DNA of 64,000 nucleotides from the NCBI GenBank assembly GCA_012934845.2, contig WNNJ02002751.1:186001-250000 (forward strand), in the 5' to 3' direction. The number at the start of each line of letters is the position of its first letter. Within the stretch, counting starts at the first letter, position 1. The notes under the pieces are model-generated. The model was given only the letters and a program-made list of their open reading frames with translations. It ran no database searches and was not told the origin of the DNA. This document shows, one piece after another, positions 21,991 to 33,820 of the stretch. The stretch comes from Pomphorhynchus laevis (taxonomy: Eukaryota; Acanthocephala; Palaeacanthocephala; Echinorhynchida; Pomphorhynchidae). A program made the translations under genes and the position numbers.

Positions 21991-23640
21991 GTTGTAATCG
22001 GATTTATTATTAAGCATTAAAGTAGATTCATTTTTTCAATAAAATACGCTTCTTGAATAATGTGAGATAACAAGTTACTTTTAATACGGAGAAACAAAAC
22101 AATCATACACTGACATTTTACACGCATTTAAAAAACAAAAAGAAAGAAAAAAAACATAATCATAAAACAGAATAAAATTAAAATCATAAAATAAGTGACA
22201 AAAAATACGAATTTAATAATAAAAATAATGTAAAAGTAGAGTAATAAATTATAATTTAATCTGAACCAAAACAAAATAATAATACAATTAGAAAAAACAA
22301 ACGAATTGAAAAATTAAAACAATGTAATATTGGAATAATTAATTATAATTTAATTTAAGGTTGCAATCGGATTTATTATTAAGCCTTAAATTAGGTTTTT
22401 TAAATAAAATACGCTTCTTAAATAATGTGAGATAACAAGTTACTTTCAAATTATTAAATAGATATATTTTCAAAATCAACGGAATGATTCACACTCACAA
22501 AATGCTGAGCAACAGCCCTAGAAATGGTCCCTTTACGTACATAATTATGTTGTTTAATACTCTTAACCAAACCTTGACCCGTTTGACCAACATATACCTG
22601 TTCGCATTCTTTACTAGGTATTTCAAAAACTATGGCATCTTTCTTAAAATCTGGTTTACGCTTAAAAATGTTGTAAAGTTTAGGTAATTTTCTGTTAAAA
22701 ATGTACACTTGGTTAATACAACTATTTTTTATGTTATTGTTAATAAACTTTTAAAATACTGAATTCCACTTGTTACTAACAAAAGGTATTCCTATATGAT
22801 GTATTTTTTAGGACCAGAAACTTTATTTTTTTGCGCTAAAGATTTAAATTTAGCTTTCTTAATAGCCCAAAGCGGAAAACCACTTTTTAGTAAAAAGTGG
22901 TTTTTACTAAAAATTATGTGGGATAGCCATTTCCTATTTCACAACTTAAGTGATAGTTAGAACAGGTAAGTTATAAAATTATAATTATTATTAAATTCGT
23001 ATTTTTTGTTACTTATTTTATGATTTTAATTTTATTTTGTTTAATGATTCTGTTTTTTGTCTTTCTTTTTGTTGTTTTAAAATGTGTGTAAAATTTTAGT
23101 GTATGATTGTTTTGTTTCTCGGTATTTTCTTTTTCTTTGAAGTAGAAATGCGGGGCACATCAATGCTTGAATTAAAGCATTGATGAAGCAAAATGATGAA
23201 ATCCTGTGTAACGCGATTCTGAGCAACCAAAAAACATCGTCAATATAACGAAACCACCTGACAACTCCATCAATACTATTGACAAAAGAATTTTCCCAAT
23301 TCCTCATGTATAACTCGGACAATACAGGATCAAGAGGGTTGCCCATTGCCAATTCATCGATCTGATCCCACCTTACAGATTCAAACAATAAAATTACAAC
23401 GACTGGTACACATTGTGAGGAGAGTATGCCAATCTTCATGATTAAGAAGAATATCACGAGGTGGGTTAAGAGCTAATATATCAGCTGATTTTCTTTCTTT
23501 TTGTTGTTTTTAAAATGATTGTAAAATGTCAGTGTATGATTGTTTTGTTTCTCGGTATTTTCTTTTTCTTTTAAGTAGAAATGCAAGGCACATCAATGCT
23601 TGAATTTTTGTATAAATGTTGGAAACCCGGGGGAAACAAA
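21990..23640 (-). mobile_element. Penelope-like element with GIY-YIG, rearranged
   Basis: On the minus strand, 23,457-23,077 encodes an RT segment with MGNPLDPVLSELYM and WFRYIDDVF (catalytic Asp pair), and 22,708-22,454 encodes a GIY-YIG endonuclease, EQVYVGQTGQGL followed by HF...NHSVDFENI. This is canonical PLE order (RT then GIY-YIG). The element is broken and is flanked by repeated blocks. A roughly 105-bp segment around 23,065-23,175 recurs directly at 23,500-23,620 and inverted near 22,081-22,170; 21,980-22,080 is repeated at 22,355-22,445. A short palindrome (CCACTTTTTAGTAAAAAGTGG) lies at about 22,880. Confidence 0.75.
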
Positions 23641-24845
23641 TTGTGAAACATTTTATTGTAATCCTGATGATGATAGCAGGAGCTATCGAAATAGAAATTT
23701 AATCAAATAAAGGATATTTTCTTCTTCGTTCCTGCAATAACTATATATTTAAAATGGAAGAAGATTGTGGGTTTAGTATTTATTATTATTTAACTATTAA
23801 ACTTTTATTTTGCATTATTTTTAATTTGCAATATAAAATACGTAGACTCACTTAACTTATTTAATTTCTCATAGCACCCTAACCTAATTGCCAATTTGGA
23901 ATATGTTTCCGGCTGATTTAATGAACGTTAATGACAAAGTGGCATTTCATATTTTTATATAAATGAAAATTAAAATATTTAATTTTAACAAATGTATGAT
24001 TTATAAATAAGCATTTAAATATGAATTTTGAATTAAATATATATTTTATAAAATACATTTTATAACTAAATATAAATAATTATTTATTGTCATACATCGA
24101 AATATTCATTTTAAATTTTATAAATAAACATTATAACTAGCATTCACGAATAAATAATAAATTAATCCAAATTTAATATAAATACAAATATAAATACAAA
24201 TTTCATATTTGTTGTGACACATTGTTATGTGTCACTTTGTAATGTTACACTTTGTAAATCAAGAAATATCGACATATCACACTTATAAATATTTATATAA
24301 ATATTTATATATATTTATATACACTTTTAATAGTATTTAAATGAATACTATTATATAAATAAAAATTAAAATATTTAATTTTAACAAATGTATAATTTAT
24401 AAAAAAGCATTTATTCATATTTACAAAAAGATTATCAGTGTCAATAAAACATTAATATATTTTTAATTTAATTTAAATTTTTATTATAATTTTTATAATT
24501 TTAAACAGCAAAAAAGAAAAAATACGCATTTATTCATGAAGAATAAATGATTATTAATTTATTGTTGAGAATAAATTTTATTCTCAAGATTAAAAAATTG
24601 TATTTATCGTTTTCAATAATGCAGCAGCTAGAAAAATGTATATTAGAATTTGCTGATACTGCTCAAAAATTCAAAAATAACTAACCATTTAATAAGCATT
24701 CATTCATGTTTATAAACACGTAAAAGTTTGAATGTATTGAAAATTTTTAAAATTATATCAAAATCAGTATTTTTCAACCGTTTTACGATTAATGCCTATT
24801 ACACCGTAAATCAAATGACACCGACAATCAAATGCAAAAGATGTT
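23641..24845. other. Gap: very AT-rich intergenic or intronic DNA
   Basis: No gene. A Naiad-tail end (TACGTAGACTCACTT) lies near 23,845. Near 24,214-24,235 is a perfect 9-bp hairpin, GTGACACAT-TGTT-ATGTGTCAC. The remainder is A/T-runs. It probably belongs to an intron or flank of the minus-strand exon at 24,854-25,116. Confidence 0.5.
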
Positions 24846-24853
24846 TTACATAC

Positions 24854-25116
24854 CCAGCAATGTTCCGTCAGATATAAAAAACCTCTTTCTTAAAGCGTTG
24901 CCTTTTGATTTCAAACCTAAGATGCCTGGTTTGATTCGTTGTTGAACAATAGTCTCATCGGCAATTAACTCTGGATAGTTTGCTAATACCCATTCCATAC
25001 TGGTGCGATTACATTCAATAAATTTTGAAGATTGATAATTGAAAAGATACTGATTAATATCTTCGTATATTAACATTTTACATTCGTTATTTATTTCAGT
25101 AATCCCAACACTGAAT
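24854..25116 (-). CDS. Internal exon of an unrecognised host gene
   Basis: On the minus strand a CTTTAG acceptor is followed by 263 open bases and a GGGTATGT donor, so both splice sites fit. The encoded segment starts FSVGITEINNECKML, continues YEDINQYLFNYQSSKF and WVLANYPELIADETI, and ends NALRKRFFISDGTLLG. Composition is ordinary for a protein, unlike the K/N/I-rich frames of the surrounding DNA. I do not recognise the family. There is no RT, endonuclease or transposase motif. Neighbouring exons are not visible, perhaps because introns are stretched by repeats. Confidence 0.5.
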
Positions 25117-25904
25117 CTAAAGATCGTATAGACATAAAATTTGTAACAAATATTTTGCAATCATATTTTCTTAAAATGAGTTTTAATTACTTTAAATGAA
25201 ATCAATAATTATTTATTTTAATTAACTTTTTTAATATACGTGATTACATTCATAATATTGTAAACAAAACTCAATGTATAAAGCATAGCATGCCGGTGTT
25301 TTAGGAAGCAGTTTCGTACATCTCGAACTTTTCCAAAATTTCATATTCAATTTTTAGTGTTTTTTTTATTTTAATCTGATCAGATAACTGAGTCTACGTA
25401 TTTTATATAATTCATAAATTAATAATAATGCTAAATCAAAATTTGCTAATTTTGCTCATCGGCAATCATATTTTTTATAAATATTTTATATAAATGAAAA
25501 TTAAAATAATTTGATAGTTTAATTTGATAAGTTTTTTAAACACTTAAAGGTTCAAATTTATGTTTATACCAAAATTTTAATTTAATTTTATTTCAATTTT
25601 AGTTCAAAATTAAACTAAAAAGTTAAATGCATTGATCTCAGGGTCAACATAAATATATTTTGTTATTTCGATTTCTGCTGCTATTTTCAACAGCAAAAAG
25701 GTACAAATATTATATGCCACATTTAATACTTATTATTTTGTGTGTACATATAATTTTTCATCAAATTTCGAAGTTTAAAACAATAAAATGTAAAAATCAT
25801 GTTTTTTTATTAACTACTACAACTCGCAAACAACAAATTATTTGATAAAATATACTTATACTATAAGATAATCTGATAATTTTAATATTCAGATATCAAT
25901 TTTT
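25117..25904. other. Gap: AT-rich, with a Naiad-tail end
   Basis: No gene recognised. A minus-strand Naiad-tail end (CTGAGTCTACGTATTTTA) lies at about 25,385-25,415. An open plus-strand frame at 25,660-25,845 is hydrophobic by AT bias only. The 3' UTR of A4 begins near 25,905. Confidence 0.5.
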
Positions 25905-25935
25905 TAATAGAAGAAGATTTATTATACTCACAATA

Positions 25936-25952
25936 TACCCGCAAATGGGTCC
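25936..25952 (-). other. Family A 3' UTR hairpin (A4)
   Basis: TACCCGCAAATGGGTCC in plus-strand view: the CCC/GGG stem and 6-base GCAAAT loop are kept, and the outer pairs are altered. Confidence 0.6.
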
Positions 25953-26069
25953 GAAATATCAAATTTAAAATAACTTTTTAAGTAAGTTTTCGTCACATTG
26001 GACGATTGATTGCGGATCTGTCACATTTCGTTATACTTCGGGTACACAGTTTGTCCAATACCGGCGCGG

Positions 26070-28913
26070 TCAGGATGACCTCTTGTTGAGCATGCCGCCC
26101 TGATGCACATCGTTGCAGACTTGGCCATAACTACGCTTATTTGCGAGCGTAGTTTTTATTATATCGCTGTACATGTGTAATCCCTTGCCTGCCTTTAGCG
26201 ACCCAATTCTTTTGATTGTAATGTTCGCCGTTGATCCTATTGCCCCGTTTCCGGCAATGATACACGGGATGAATGAAGCTCTTTCATACCGGCTCACCCT
26301 CTCATACTTAGCCCGCGTTCATGTCTTGTGATACTGGAATGGTGTGGAGTTGTTGTCAGAAGCAGTTGACATGGGCAGATGATTAAAAGAACGAAAGTCC
26401 AACATGGACCGCTTCGTCCAACTTCCAAACAATCCACAACATTCAACGTCCAGCCGGGCATCTCGATCTAGTGTTGTTGATGCTCTCTCGAAAACTACAT
26501 TTTCATCGAGTGGCTCAAGTACTGGCTCGATTGCTACCGCAGATCACACATTTGACAATTCTTTTGCAACGAGATCCCTCAGAATGTTATGCCTGATAGT
26601 TGGCAACCCTCCCGTCTGGCAGGAAAGAGTGTGAATTATGCTAAAATCATCTCTGCATTGACATTTGTGTGGGGCGGAAGGAGGATTCCAGCCGTAGCGT
26701 GCTGCCAAGGCATCGCGAAATTCAACCGGGCTTAGGTTCAGATTATCCTTGCGTAGTGGTTTGCAAGATAGCCACGCGGACGCCCCCTTAACTTTCGCAA
26801 GACACAGACGTACTCCGATGGAATCACTGTTATTCAGTATTTGGTGTCTTATTTGGGCATTGACTTGTGTCTTCTCATTCTTAATACGAGTTATTATAAC
26901 ATTTTGACGTGATCGGTGTTCATTCCCTATAAAGCCATCTAGTAATGGTTCGCTTAGTCTCCTAGAACGGTCCCAATCCAATTCGGGATTAGAGGAAGGA
27001 TCAGTTATACCAAGTCCTCCTTCATTCAAAGGTAAGAAACAAACTGACTGCCTAACTTCATTTAGTTCGATTCCAATAATGGCAGGTATAAAATTATGTT
27101 TAATATAAAGTGTCAGTTCATCGTAAGCGCCATAAGAGGTAAGACATGAACGTCTGATAAAGACCCACTTAAATTGCAACGATTGTGTAAAAGCGGCGTA
27201 AGCAATTTGTGGTTCCTCCTTTGCAATCTCGATTAGTCTGGCATTTTTCTTTGTTTAAGAAAAACCCATATTGAGGCCCGATTTGACATATTTCTTTCCA
27301 GATCGCTAGCAAATCATCAGGTGTTCCAACACAAATTCCGTCATCAGCATACCATCTGTGTATCACTCCTGGACAGATGTGTTTGAGGCGTTTTATAAGT
27401 GGTATAGTGGCTGCTGCGAAAGACAACATTGCCAAGGGGTCACCTTGGGTAAAACCCTCTTTAGAAAGTATTACTTCGTCTTCAACTGACAGTGTAGAGT
27501 TAGTTCCGTATATATTACGTAATATAATCGTTAGTGCTGGAACCGTGAATCTTATATTTTCTAGCGCGAGCTGACGGTTTACACAGTTAAATGCATTACT
27601 GGCGTCTAGTTGAAGAGCACAATAACCAGGGTTGTCCTGCAAAAGTTTTCCGACAGAATGAATGGCAGCTTCTACCCCACATCTCTGTCCTGCACAGAGA
27701 TGTTGCATCCAGCAACTGCTTGAAGGTGATCACCAATGCGTCGAGCTATAACTTTACAAATTACTTTCCTAGAGATATCCCCGACCCCTATAGGACGGAT
27801 ACCGGGACTCTAGTCAAATGACAATAACCTGCTGGCCGTAAATGCTTCGAGAAATTTTGATGGACTAGGAGTGGATGCCAGACATATAGTAAGGCCTGCT
27901 ATACTAGAAGCTAACATTTGGGATTTCCGGCCAAAAGATTTGAGCATTGAGCGAAAGCTCTGTGCATCAACCCCCGATGGACCAGATGCTCCTTGTGATA
28001 TATTAGCGACTCGGATTATTTCGGCCGCATTTATAACTTCGAATCGTACTAGATGATGATCAATTATACCGGGCATAGGACTGCTTAGCTTAGCGCTGAC
28101 GGATATTTCCACTGGCGTTGGATGGAGTTGTTCTAACCTCATCCTTACCGATATATTTTCTACGTCTTCGTCTAAGGATAATATTTTCGATGATCCCATA
28201 GGGCAGTGTAAAATCTTCATCGCAGCATTCGTTTTTCCTGCTGAGAATAGCTGTATGAATCTTCTGGACCATAGTTTGGTTTTAGAGAGTCGACTGTATC
28301 GAGTGTTCGATAGATTTTTTTGAAGTACTCGAGCTTCAGCTAGGAGAGATGTTAGATTTTTATTTCGCCATAGGGTTATTCTCCTTTCTAGAGTTTTACG
28401 TCTAACTGCAATACCGGCGGATGGGATTCGTTGAAGTACCAATTGGCAGAGGACCGTTGCCATTTTGAGGCATATATGCATTGATCCAAGGTCGTTAGCT
28501 GCGGAACTGTACAAACTAGCAAGCATTTCAACAAAGACATGGCTCGCGCGACATCTTGACAAATCAAGGTGGTGAGGATGCCACTGGATTATTTCTTTAT
28601 AGATTTCGTCCAAAGAAATACCCTGTTCTATCACAGTTTGTGATAAAGTATGTGTGGTCGGGGCAGGGGAAGCATCTATTCGATTGTTCATTTGGGATAC
28701 CAGTGTCCTTGGATGTTGGGTCGCAAGTGAAAAAGTGCTGAGGGATTCACCCACGTTCTCGTTGGCATGATGATAGATTCTGTTCGTGCAATTTGGGGCT
28801 AAGCAGTCAATACACTGTTTCTTCTCTCTTGCACATACGCATCCTTTGCATTTAGCTGCCGAAACAGAATAAGCGCAGCACCTAGACAAATTCCTGGGCT
28901 TTCCTTTGGGCAT
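26070..28913 (-). pseudogene. Family A ORF in A4
   Basis: Start MPKGKPRNLSRCCAYSVSAAKCKGC keeps the Cys-rich pattern. The linker and RT onset (GASGPSGVDAQSF) are intact to 27,810, where a TAG stands for the Lys of relatives' LDKSPGVRPIG. After a frameshift, 27,708-27,169 holds QRCGVEAAIHSV, LDASNAFN, FTQGDPLAM and RWYADD. The next stretch lacks the LGSxxGT segment (an internal deletion of about 45 codons), then 27,179-26,544 holds the thumb, CQCRDDFSIIHTLSC and RHNILRD. The RLE core beyond is frameshifted; 26,297-26,070 is its C-terminal side. Confidence 0.8.
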
Positions 28914-29000
28914 TGTGTATTTGAAACCGATTGTAAGCTGGAAGGTGCACTGCGCACCCCGGGTTGTACCCTGGGCGTACGACTTCGTTGTTAGAAAAGA

Positions 29001-29590
29001 GTATCAATGAGCGTATCATTGTTGTTAAAAGATAGTATCAATGAGCGTATTAATGAAGCCGATTGTAAGCTCAAATTGGTCAATTGAAACAATTTTCGTT
29101 TCTGGTTATATGCTTATTAGAAATCAAACTTTTTTTTAGGTTTTAATAAACTTTTCCATTCCATTAAATGGCTCAAATAAAGTATCAAATAAAAAAACGA
29201 TGGAACAATTACGATATTTACTACTTCGCCATATTTTATTTATTTTCTTAAAACAGAACAAAATTATTGTAAATATTTAAAATCTGCAATAGTTTAATGA
29301 TCTATGACTAACCAGGAAGGTTCGCTCAAACAATAAAATGAAATAAATCTAAAAAATATTTATGCATTTCGTTAGGAAATCTATTTTTCAATTTCCTTCA
29401 TAGAAACTTATTTAAGTGTTTGCCATATAAAATAATGTTACAAGATAATCGAGATGTTATCGAGATATTTTACATTTGAATTTTTTCGAAATTTTTATGA
29501 TTTTTATAATTTTTTAATTTTTATTTTAATTTCTATTTTTTTCAAAATGGTAAAACATAATAAAAATACAAAATGGTATGTAAATGGCAT
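29001..29590. other. Gap: 5' flank of A4 and AT-rich DNA
   Basis: 29,000-29,070 repeats short phrases of the A4 5' UTR (CCGATTGTAAGCT at about 28,928 and 29,061). The rest is AT-rich with no gene. A plus-strand open frame that starts in this gap and extends to 29,687 is largely the antisense of a Naiad fragment. Confidence 0.5.
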
Positions 29591-30150
29591 AATAAATTTT
29601 CAACACGAGGAAAACTATTCTTCTAGAATAATTGAAATTGGAGCACCTTCCATTTGTCTAAATATAGATGTTCCTACTTATAAATAATTTTTATTTATTA
29701 AATTAATTAATTTAATTTAATATTAAATTAATATTAATATTAAATTAATATTAATTAATTTAATTCAATTTTATCCATATATTTATATTTACTTGATGGT
29801 TTAATTTTTGTTAGATAGGCGTTATAATTGTTATAACATATGTATATCTTTTTCCGAATATAAGATTTATTAATTTTACTAACACTTCTTTAATATCTAC
29901 TAAATCTAGATTTGTATAAAGCGTACTAAAATCGTATGTATTTATATTTTGAAAATTTATTCTTTTGTCTGTTCTAAAAATTCTTTTGTAGAATTAATAC
30001 TGAAATGGTGTTTTATACCAGTATTAATTTCGATTACCTTGCAATATTTTTTAAAATGTGCTTTAATTACTTTAAGTATTTTATTCATATAGACAGAAAG
30101 TGGTTTTAATGTACATTTAACGCACTACATATGAACCTAGGTTTTGGAAT
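29590..30150 (-). mobile_element. Naiad-type PLE fragment, minus strand
   Basis: The minus strand reads closely like the Naiad RT middle: CSA-like onset near 30,145, then LKPLSVYMNKILKVIKAHF, TYDFSTLYTNLDLVDI (about 29,940-29,900), then the KRYTY and YNAYLTKIKPS region, interrupted by a short AT-rich stretch, and a further piece with VGTSIFRQ near 29,670. It has several breaks and both ends of the element are missing. Similarity to the copies at 20.5 and 45.5 kb is high, so the family spread recently. Confidence 0.75.
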
Positions 30151-30348
30151 CTAGGTTACTGTAAATAGATACAGTGTTTAAGTCAATCAGAGAAGCGCAG
30201 CATTTTTTCGTAAAAACATAAAAGTTTTTATGAAAAACTTTTAGAAGCATCGTTTTACTAACAATTTGTTTTTTTTTTTTTTTTTAAATATAAGAAGCAA
30301 ATTAAACGAAAAATCGGCATAACAACTGGTAAAAGTCAAGAGTCTTCA

Positions 30349-33300
30349 TTATGTTCTACAGCCATTTTTGCGTCCCCCCATAGATGCAACAAGCGCTTCA
30401 AGATTGGCATCACGGCTATGGAATCCCACTGTCTGCATTTTTTCAAGTTCGGATGCATAAAGTTGTTCTTGAGTTTGGTTTGGTTGTTGATTTGTCGGCT
30501 GATGTTGCTGGAGATGAAGACGATCTAATGGTTGAAACAACGAAGTAGTATAATCTTGATTTGAGCATTGTAAATTATGAGATGCTGTTGTTGCATAAGC
30601 TGTTTGTCTATTGCTTGGTGATCGAAAAGAATCCACATCAGATGAAGTAGGTTGGACATCATTGATATGGATGTCCACATTTCTGACTGTAGGAAGGATG
30701 GTTTCTCGAATGACGATTTCTTCGGATAAGGCTGCCACCTGAGTAAGAAATTCCGAAGGGTTGAGACGCGGGGTTGGGTCGTCGTAAAGACCAACACTGC
30801 TTTCTATTATAGGTCTCCCCAAATCTTCGAGGCTCTTGAGAATCGCTTTGGCATTCCCTCTCATCAGGGAGATCGAGACACGCTGAAAGAGCTGGTTTGC
30901 CGCCTTGCTATACGAAATATTGCCTCGCCAAGACATAGATCGGGCAATGAATCTGACAAGTTTTTCCCCCTGGGCGTTCCAACCTCCATATGTCTCTATA
31001 ACTGCGGCCGAGAAACAATACCCGCTTTCCTCCATTTTCCGCTTGTATTTTCGGTCCTTGACACATGCTGCATATCTGTCTGCAGCATATCCAGGAATCT
31101 TAGCAGCCATGGAAACGTAGGCATTTTGCAGAGGGTTTGTCACCGCAAAATCGACTGCTAGAGGGGGATCCTCGTAAATCAAAATGTCGGCTGGTCTCTC
31201 TCGTAAGTTGCGCACGAGATTGGGTACCTCCTTCGCGACTCTCAGTCCTGCAGAAACTGCCGCCTGAAATATTGTGTCTCGAAGTCCATCGTGTCGAATA
31301 CCGGGGTACCCGCCAAATTGACAGGTTAGGGCGTGGAAACCAAACTTGTCTGCCATTCTAAGGCAGCGTCTGCAACGGTAGTCACCCTTACAGAGCGGCA
31401 TTCCCAACCACATACGAAGCAACACCACAAATTCATTCGGCGCAAGATTCATAAGCGTGGCTTTGTTTGGTATAGCCTGCAGCCATGCACACGCATGCGG
31501 ACGCGAAACTGCCAATAATCTGGCTGAATTGGAGCAATCGACGCTTTCCAATAGCTTGCGACGCGAAGTCTCGTCGATGCTGTGAGAAAGACCCCGTTGA
31601 TTTGATTGTAGTCCTCTGTCATCATGCGGAAAGTTAGAAATTGCAGATTCAAAACTGGGGAAAGAGTAAGGGTCGAGGTTCGATTGTTTAGCGACCATAT
31701 CCACACTTGAAAGAAACGCCGCTGCGGAGTGTTCGACACAGCTTCGAAGGCCCAATCCTCCCATCTTCAGGGGTAAGCAAGCTTGTGACCATGTTTTCTT
31801 GTCCGGGTGAATAGACGTTATATTGCTGAAGCAATCTAAGACCAAGTCATCGAAAAGCCGGAAAAATTTTTGAGCGAAGGCGGGATCTACCGTACGCATC
31901 AGATGATTTACTCGTGCGGCAGATGCGCAATTGCGCAGCAGGATGAAAGCAACCTGAGGGTCCGGCAAGTTTTCTAGTGTCTTTAGGTCAAGTTGCAGTG
32001 CCGGGAGTACCTTATTAATGAGGTGTGATGAACAGTGTTCCTGGGAACCGACAGGGCTCCCTAGAATTGTGAAGTTGTCTGTTGAATTAACCAAAGTAAT
32101 CCCTGGGCATAATCTCTTTACCAGATCGATATTACTAGCCTTTCCTATCAGTTCGGTCTTTTTCCAGTTTAACGACAACCCAATCGCTGGAAAATCTAAA
32201 GAGAGCAGAGATAATGCTTTGCCAACAGCCTCTGGTCTTCCGCCCACTATGCCGTCATCGAGGTACCACAAGTTTAAGCCGATCCCCTCGATTGTAGATA
32301 TTGAGGCGATTATCGGTTTCAAAGCTAGGCAAAACAATAAGGGACCAAGAGGATCCCCTTGTTGCACTCCGCTCAAGGATTGAAGAGGCTCCATGTTCCC
32401 AAATCGAAGGTTTGAACCAGATCCATAGCACCAGGATATCCACCTACTTATTTCAGGGAACTCACTCCTTACAGCGTCAATAAAGGATCTGCGGCTCAGC
32501 GTATTGAAGGCATTGGTAATGTCAACTTTGACCCAAACCCAATCGTCATTCTGGTGTTGAAGATGGTGTAGTCGACGGACTCTATGGATAATCTGCTCCA
32601 TACCGTTTGGCGTAGCGACACCGAGCTGGTGAGGTAAGAGCGATTCTGAAAACCGCGACCGGAGTTTTCGACAAATGCATTTGGCACATAAGCGACGTAA
32701 TGTTTCCCCAATTGCAATGGGGCGGACTCCTCCGTCAGGCTTACTTAAGGCCAGTAGACTAGCTCCAGCTAAGAACGGAGAAAGTTCGACTGGAGCTAAG
32801 CCCGCAATCAGGTAGTTGACCAGCGAAGTGAGTCGCCCTAAAAGAACCCCGTGATCAACCGACATCATGTCTTTTAAGTGTTCCGCTCTCAAACCCAAGC
32901 TTCCAGGGGAAGTAAGGGAAGGAAAAGATGAGACTGCGGCCTGAATAATGTCCGAGTCGACTGATAAAGGCAATGTCAGGCATGGAGGGCGAGAGGCTGG
33001 GAGATCACCGTTCACTGGATGTAGCACGGACAATTGTATGCGTGTGGATTGTGCATATTCGCAAATATTACTTGAAGTAAGACGTCGCATCGCTTTCCCA
33101 TAATTTCCACTTCTTGTTAATTCGATCGCCTCTGAATAGTCGTTGTTCGTCGAAACAAATCTGTTGAGCTTTCTGGAGGGTCGAACATCCGATGGAGAAA
33201 AGCAATCACCATCTTCGCCGGTTTCGAACTTGTCCAAAAGCAAGCTTATCTTTGTCCCAGTGTGATCGCAGGCTTGAGCACGATTCATCGTAGACGCAAG

Positions 33301-33810
33301 ACAGAATTTCGGAAAGCATAGCAAACGTTCCCAGTCGTGAAATGAGTTTGAACACATAGCCTGTAAAAGTAACGACGAGTAAATATTTGCAATTCGACGG
33401 CGCAGGTTCCACGGTATGCGCTTAATCGTATTTACGGGTTGCATCCAAACCCTGCGTAAAAGTTCTGAAGTGGTGCGCGTAGGTTCCTTGAAAGGACTGC
33501 TCGACAACTCCACAGGCGGTGTAGCCGACCTGAGATCAGATGATGCTCCAAAGGAGTCCCGCACGCCCACAAAAGCAACTTGACCAGCTCCATCTAGAGA
33601 CGTCAAATTAATTGAGCCGAAATTCAATGATTGACCCGAGCCTGAGCATCTTGAGTCCAAGTGACCGTGAACGCGAAGACACCCTGAAGCATTAAGCCGA
33701 TAAACTCCTCTGCATACGGGACAACATCCAGTGTTTACCGATCCACCAAGCGAACATTGCTGACGAGAACTGTTGTCTATAGCTGATGCTTTACGCCTTG
33801 TTCGCACCAT
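30349..33810 (-). CDS. LINE B1 protein: zinc finger, RT, RLE (1,153 aa)
   Basis: It starts MVRTRRKASAIDN. Residues 29-55 form a C2HC-type finger (CCPVC...HGHLDSRCSGSG). RT motifs: GGVRPIAIGETLRR (about 365-378), VKVDITNAFN (about 440), GVQQGDPLGPLLF (about 480), and the active site YLDD at residues 516-519. After the thumb come a Cys/His knuckle (CRRC...H...C), RHDGLRD, and an RLE core with Asp875 (PADIL) and Asp887 (AVDFAV), then KDRKYKR and a Q/T-rich C-terminus. All expected catalytic residues are present. It would nick target DNA and copy element RNA in the nucleus. It is in the R2/R4/HERO-like group; exact clade not resolved. Confidence 0.9.
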   Translation of the reverse strand: MVRTRRKASAIDNSSRQQCSLGGSVNTGCCPVCRGVYRLNASGCLRVHGHLDSRCSGSGQSLNFGSINLTSLDGAGQVAFVGVRDSFGASSDLRSATPPVELSSSPFKEPTRTTSELLRRVWMQPVNTIKRIPWNLRRRIANIYSSLLLQAMCSNSFHDWERLLCFPKFCLASTMNRAQACDHTGTKISLLLDKFETGEDGDCFSPSDVRPSRKLNRFVSTNNDYSEAIELTRSGNYGKAMRRLTSSNICEYAQSTRIQLSVLHPVNGDLPASRPPCLTLPLSVDSDIIQAAVSSFPSLTSPGSLGLRAEHLKDMMSVDHGVLLGRLTSLVNYLIAGLAPVELSPFLAGASLLALSKPDGGVRPIAIGETLRRLCAKCICRKLRSRFSESLLPHQLGVATPNGMEQIIHRVRRLHHLQHQNDDWVWVKVDITNAFNTLSRRSFIDAVRSEFPEISRWISWCYGSGSNLRFGNMEPLQSLSGVQQGDPLGPLLFCLALKPIIASISTIEGIGLNLWYLDDGIVGGRPEAVGKALSLLSLDFPAIGLSLNWKKTELIGKASNIDLVKRLCPGITLVNSTDNFTILGSPVGSQEHCSSHLINKVLPALQLDLKTLENLPDPQVAFILLRNCASAARVNHLMRTVDPAFAQKFFRLFDDLVLDCFSNITSIHPDKKTWSQACLPLKMGGLGLRSCVEHSAAAFLSSVDMVAKQSNLDPYSFPSFESAISNFPHDDRGLQSNQRGLSHSIDETSRRKLLESVDCSNSARLLAVSRPHACAWLQAIPNKATLMNLAPNEFVVLLRMWLGMPLCKGDYRCRRCLRMADKFGFHALTCQFGGYPGIRHDGLRDTIFQAAVSAGLRVAKEVPNLVRNLRERPADILIYEDPPLAVDFAVTNPLQNAYVSMAAKIPGYAADRYAACVKDRKYKRKMEESGYCFSAAVIETYGGWNAQGEKLVRFIARSMSWRGNISYSKAANQLFQRVSISLMRGNAKAILKSLEDLGRPIIESSVGLYDDPTPRLNPSEFLTQVAALSEEIVIRETILPTVRNVDIHINDVQPTSSDVDSFRSPSNRQTAYATTASHNLQCSNQDYTTSLFQPLDRLHLQQHQPTNQQPNQTQEQLYASELEKMQTVGFHSRDANLEALVASMGGRKNGCRT

Positions 33811-33820
33811 TTATTTTGAG

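Larger units (their letters stand above)
25905..29000 (-). mobile_element. LINE family A copy A4, broken but full span
   Basis: The minus-strand copy covers the whole ORF from 28,913 to about 26,040, with 5' UTR to about 28,995 and the 3' hairpin at 25,936-25,952. Its 5' UTR shares the block CCCTGGGCGTACGACTTCG (28,969-28,987) with A1. A short repeat follows upstream: AGTATCAATGAGCGTAT occurs twice within 29,000-29,050. Confidence 0.85.

Noticed and set aside
29454-29687. A 77-codon plus-strand gene
   Set aside because: Its 3' half is the antisense of a Naiad RT fragment (VGTSIFRQ), and its 5' half is AT-driven sequence.
30349-33810. B1 as a true 28S-targeted R2
   Set aside because: No rDNA flanks are recognisable and its RT motifs (LxFGxxxxL..GVQQGDPLGPLLF, YLDD) differ from canonical R2.
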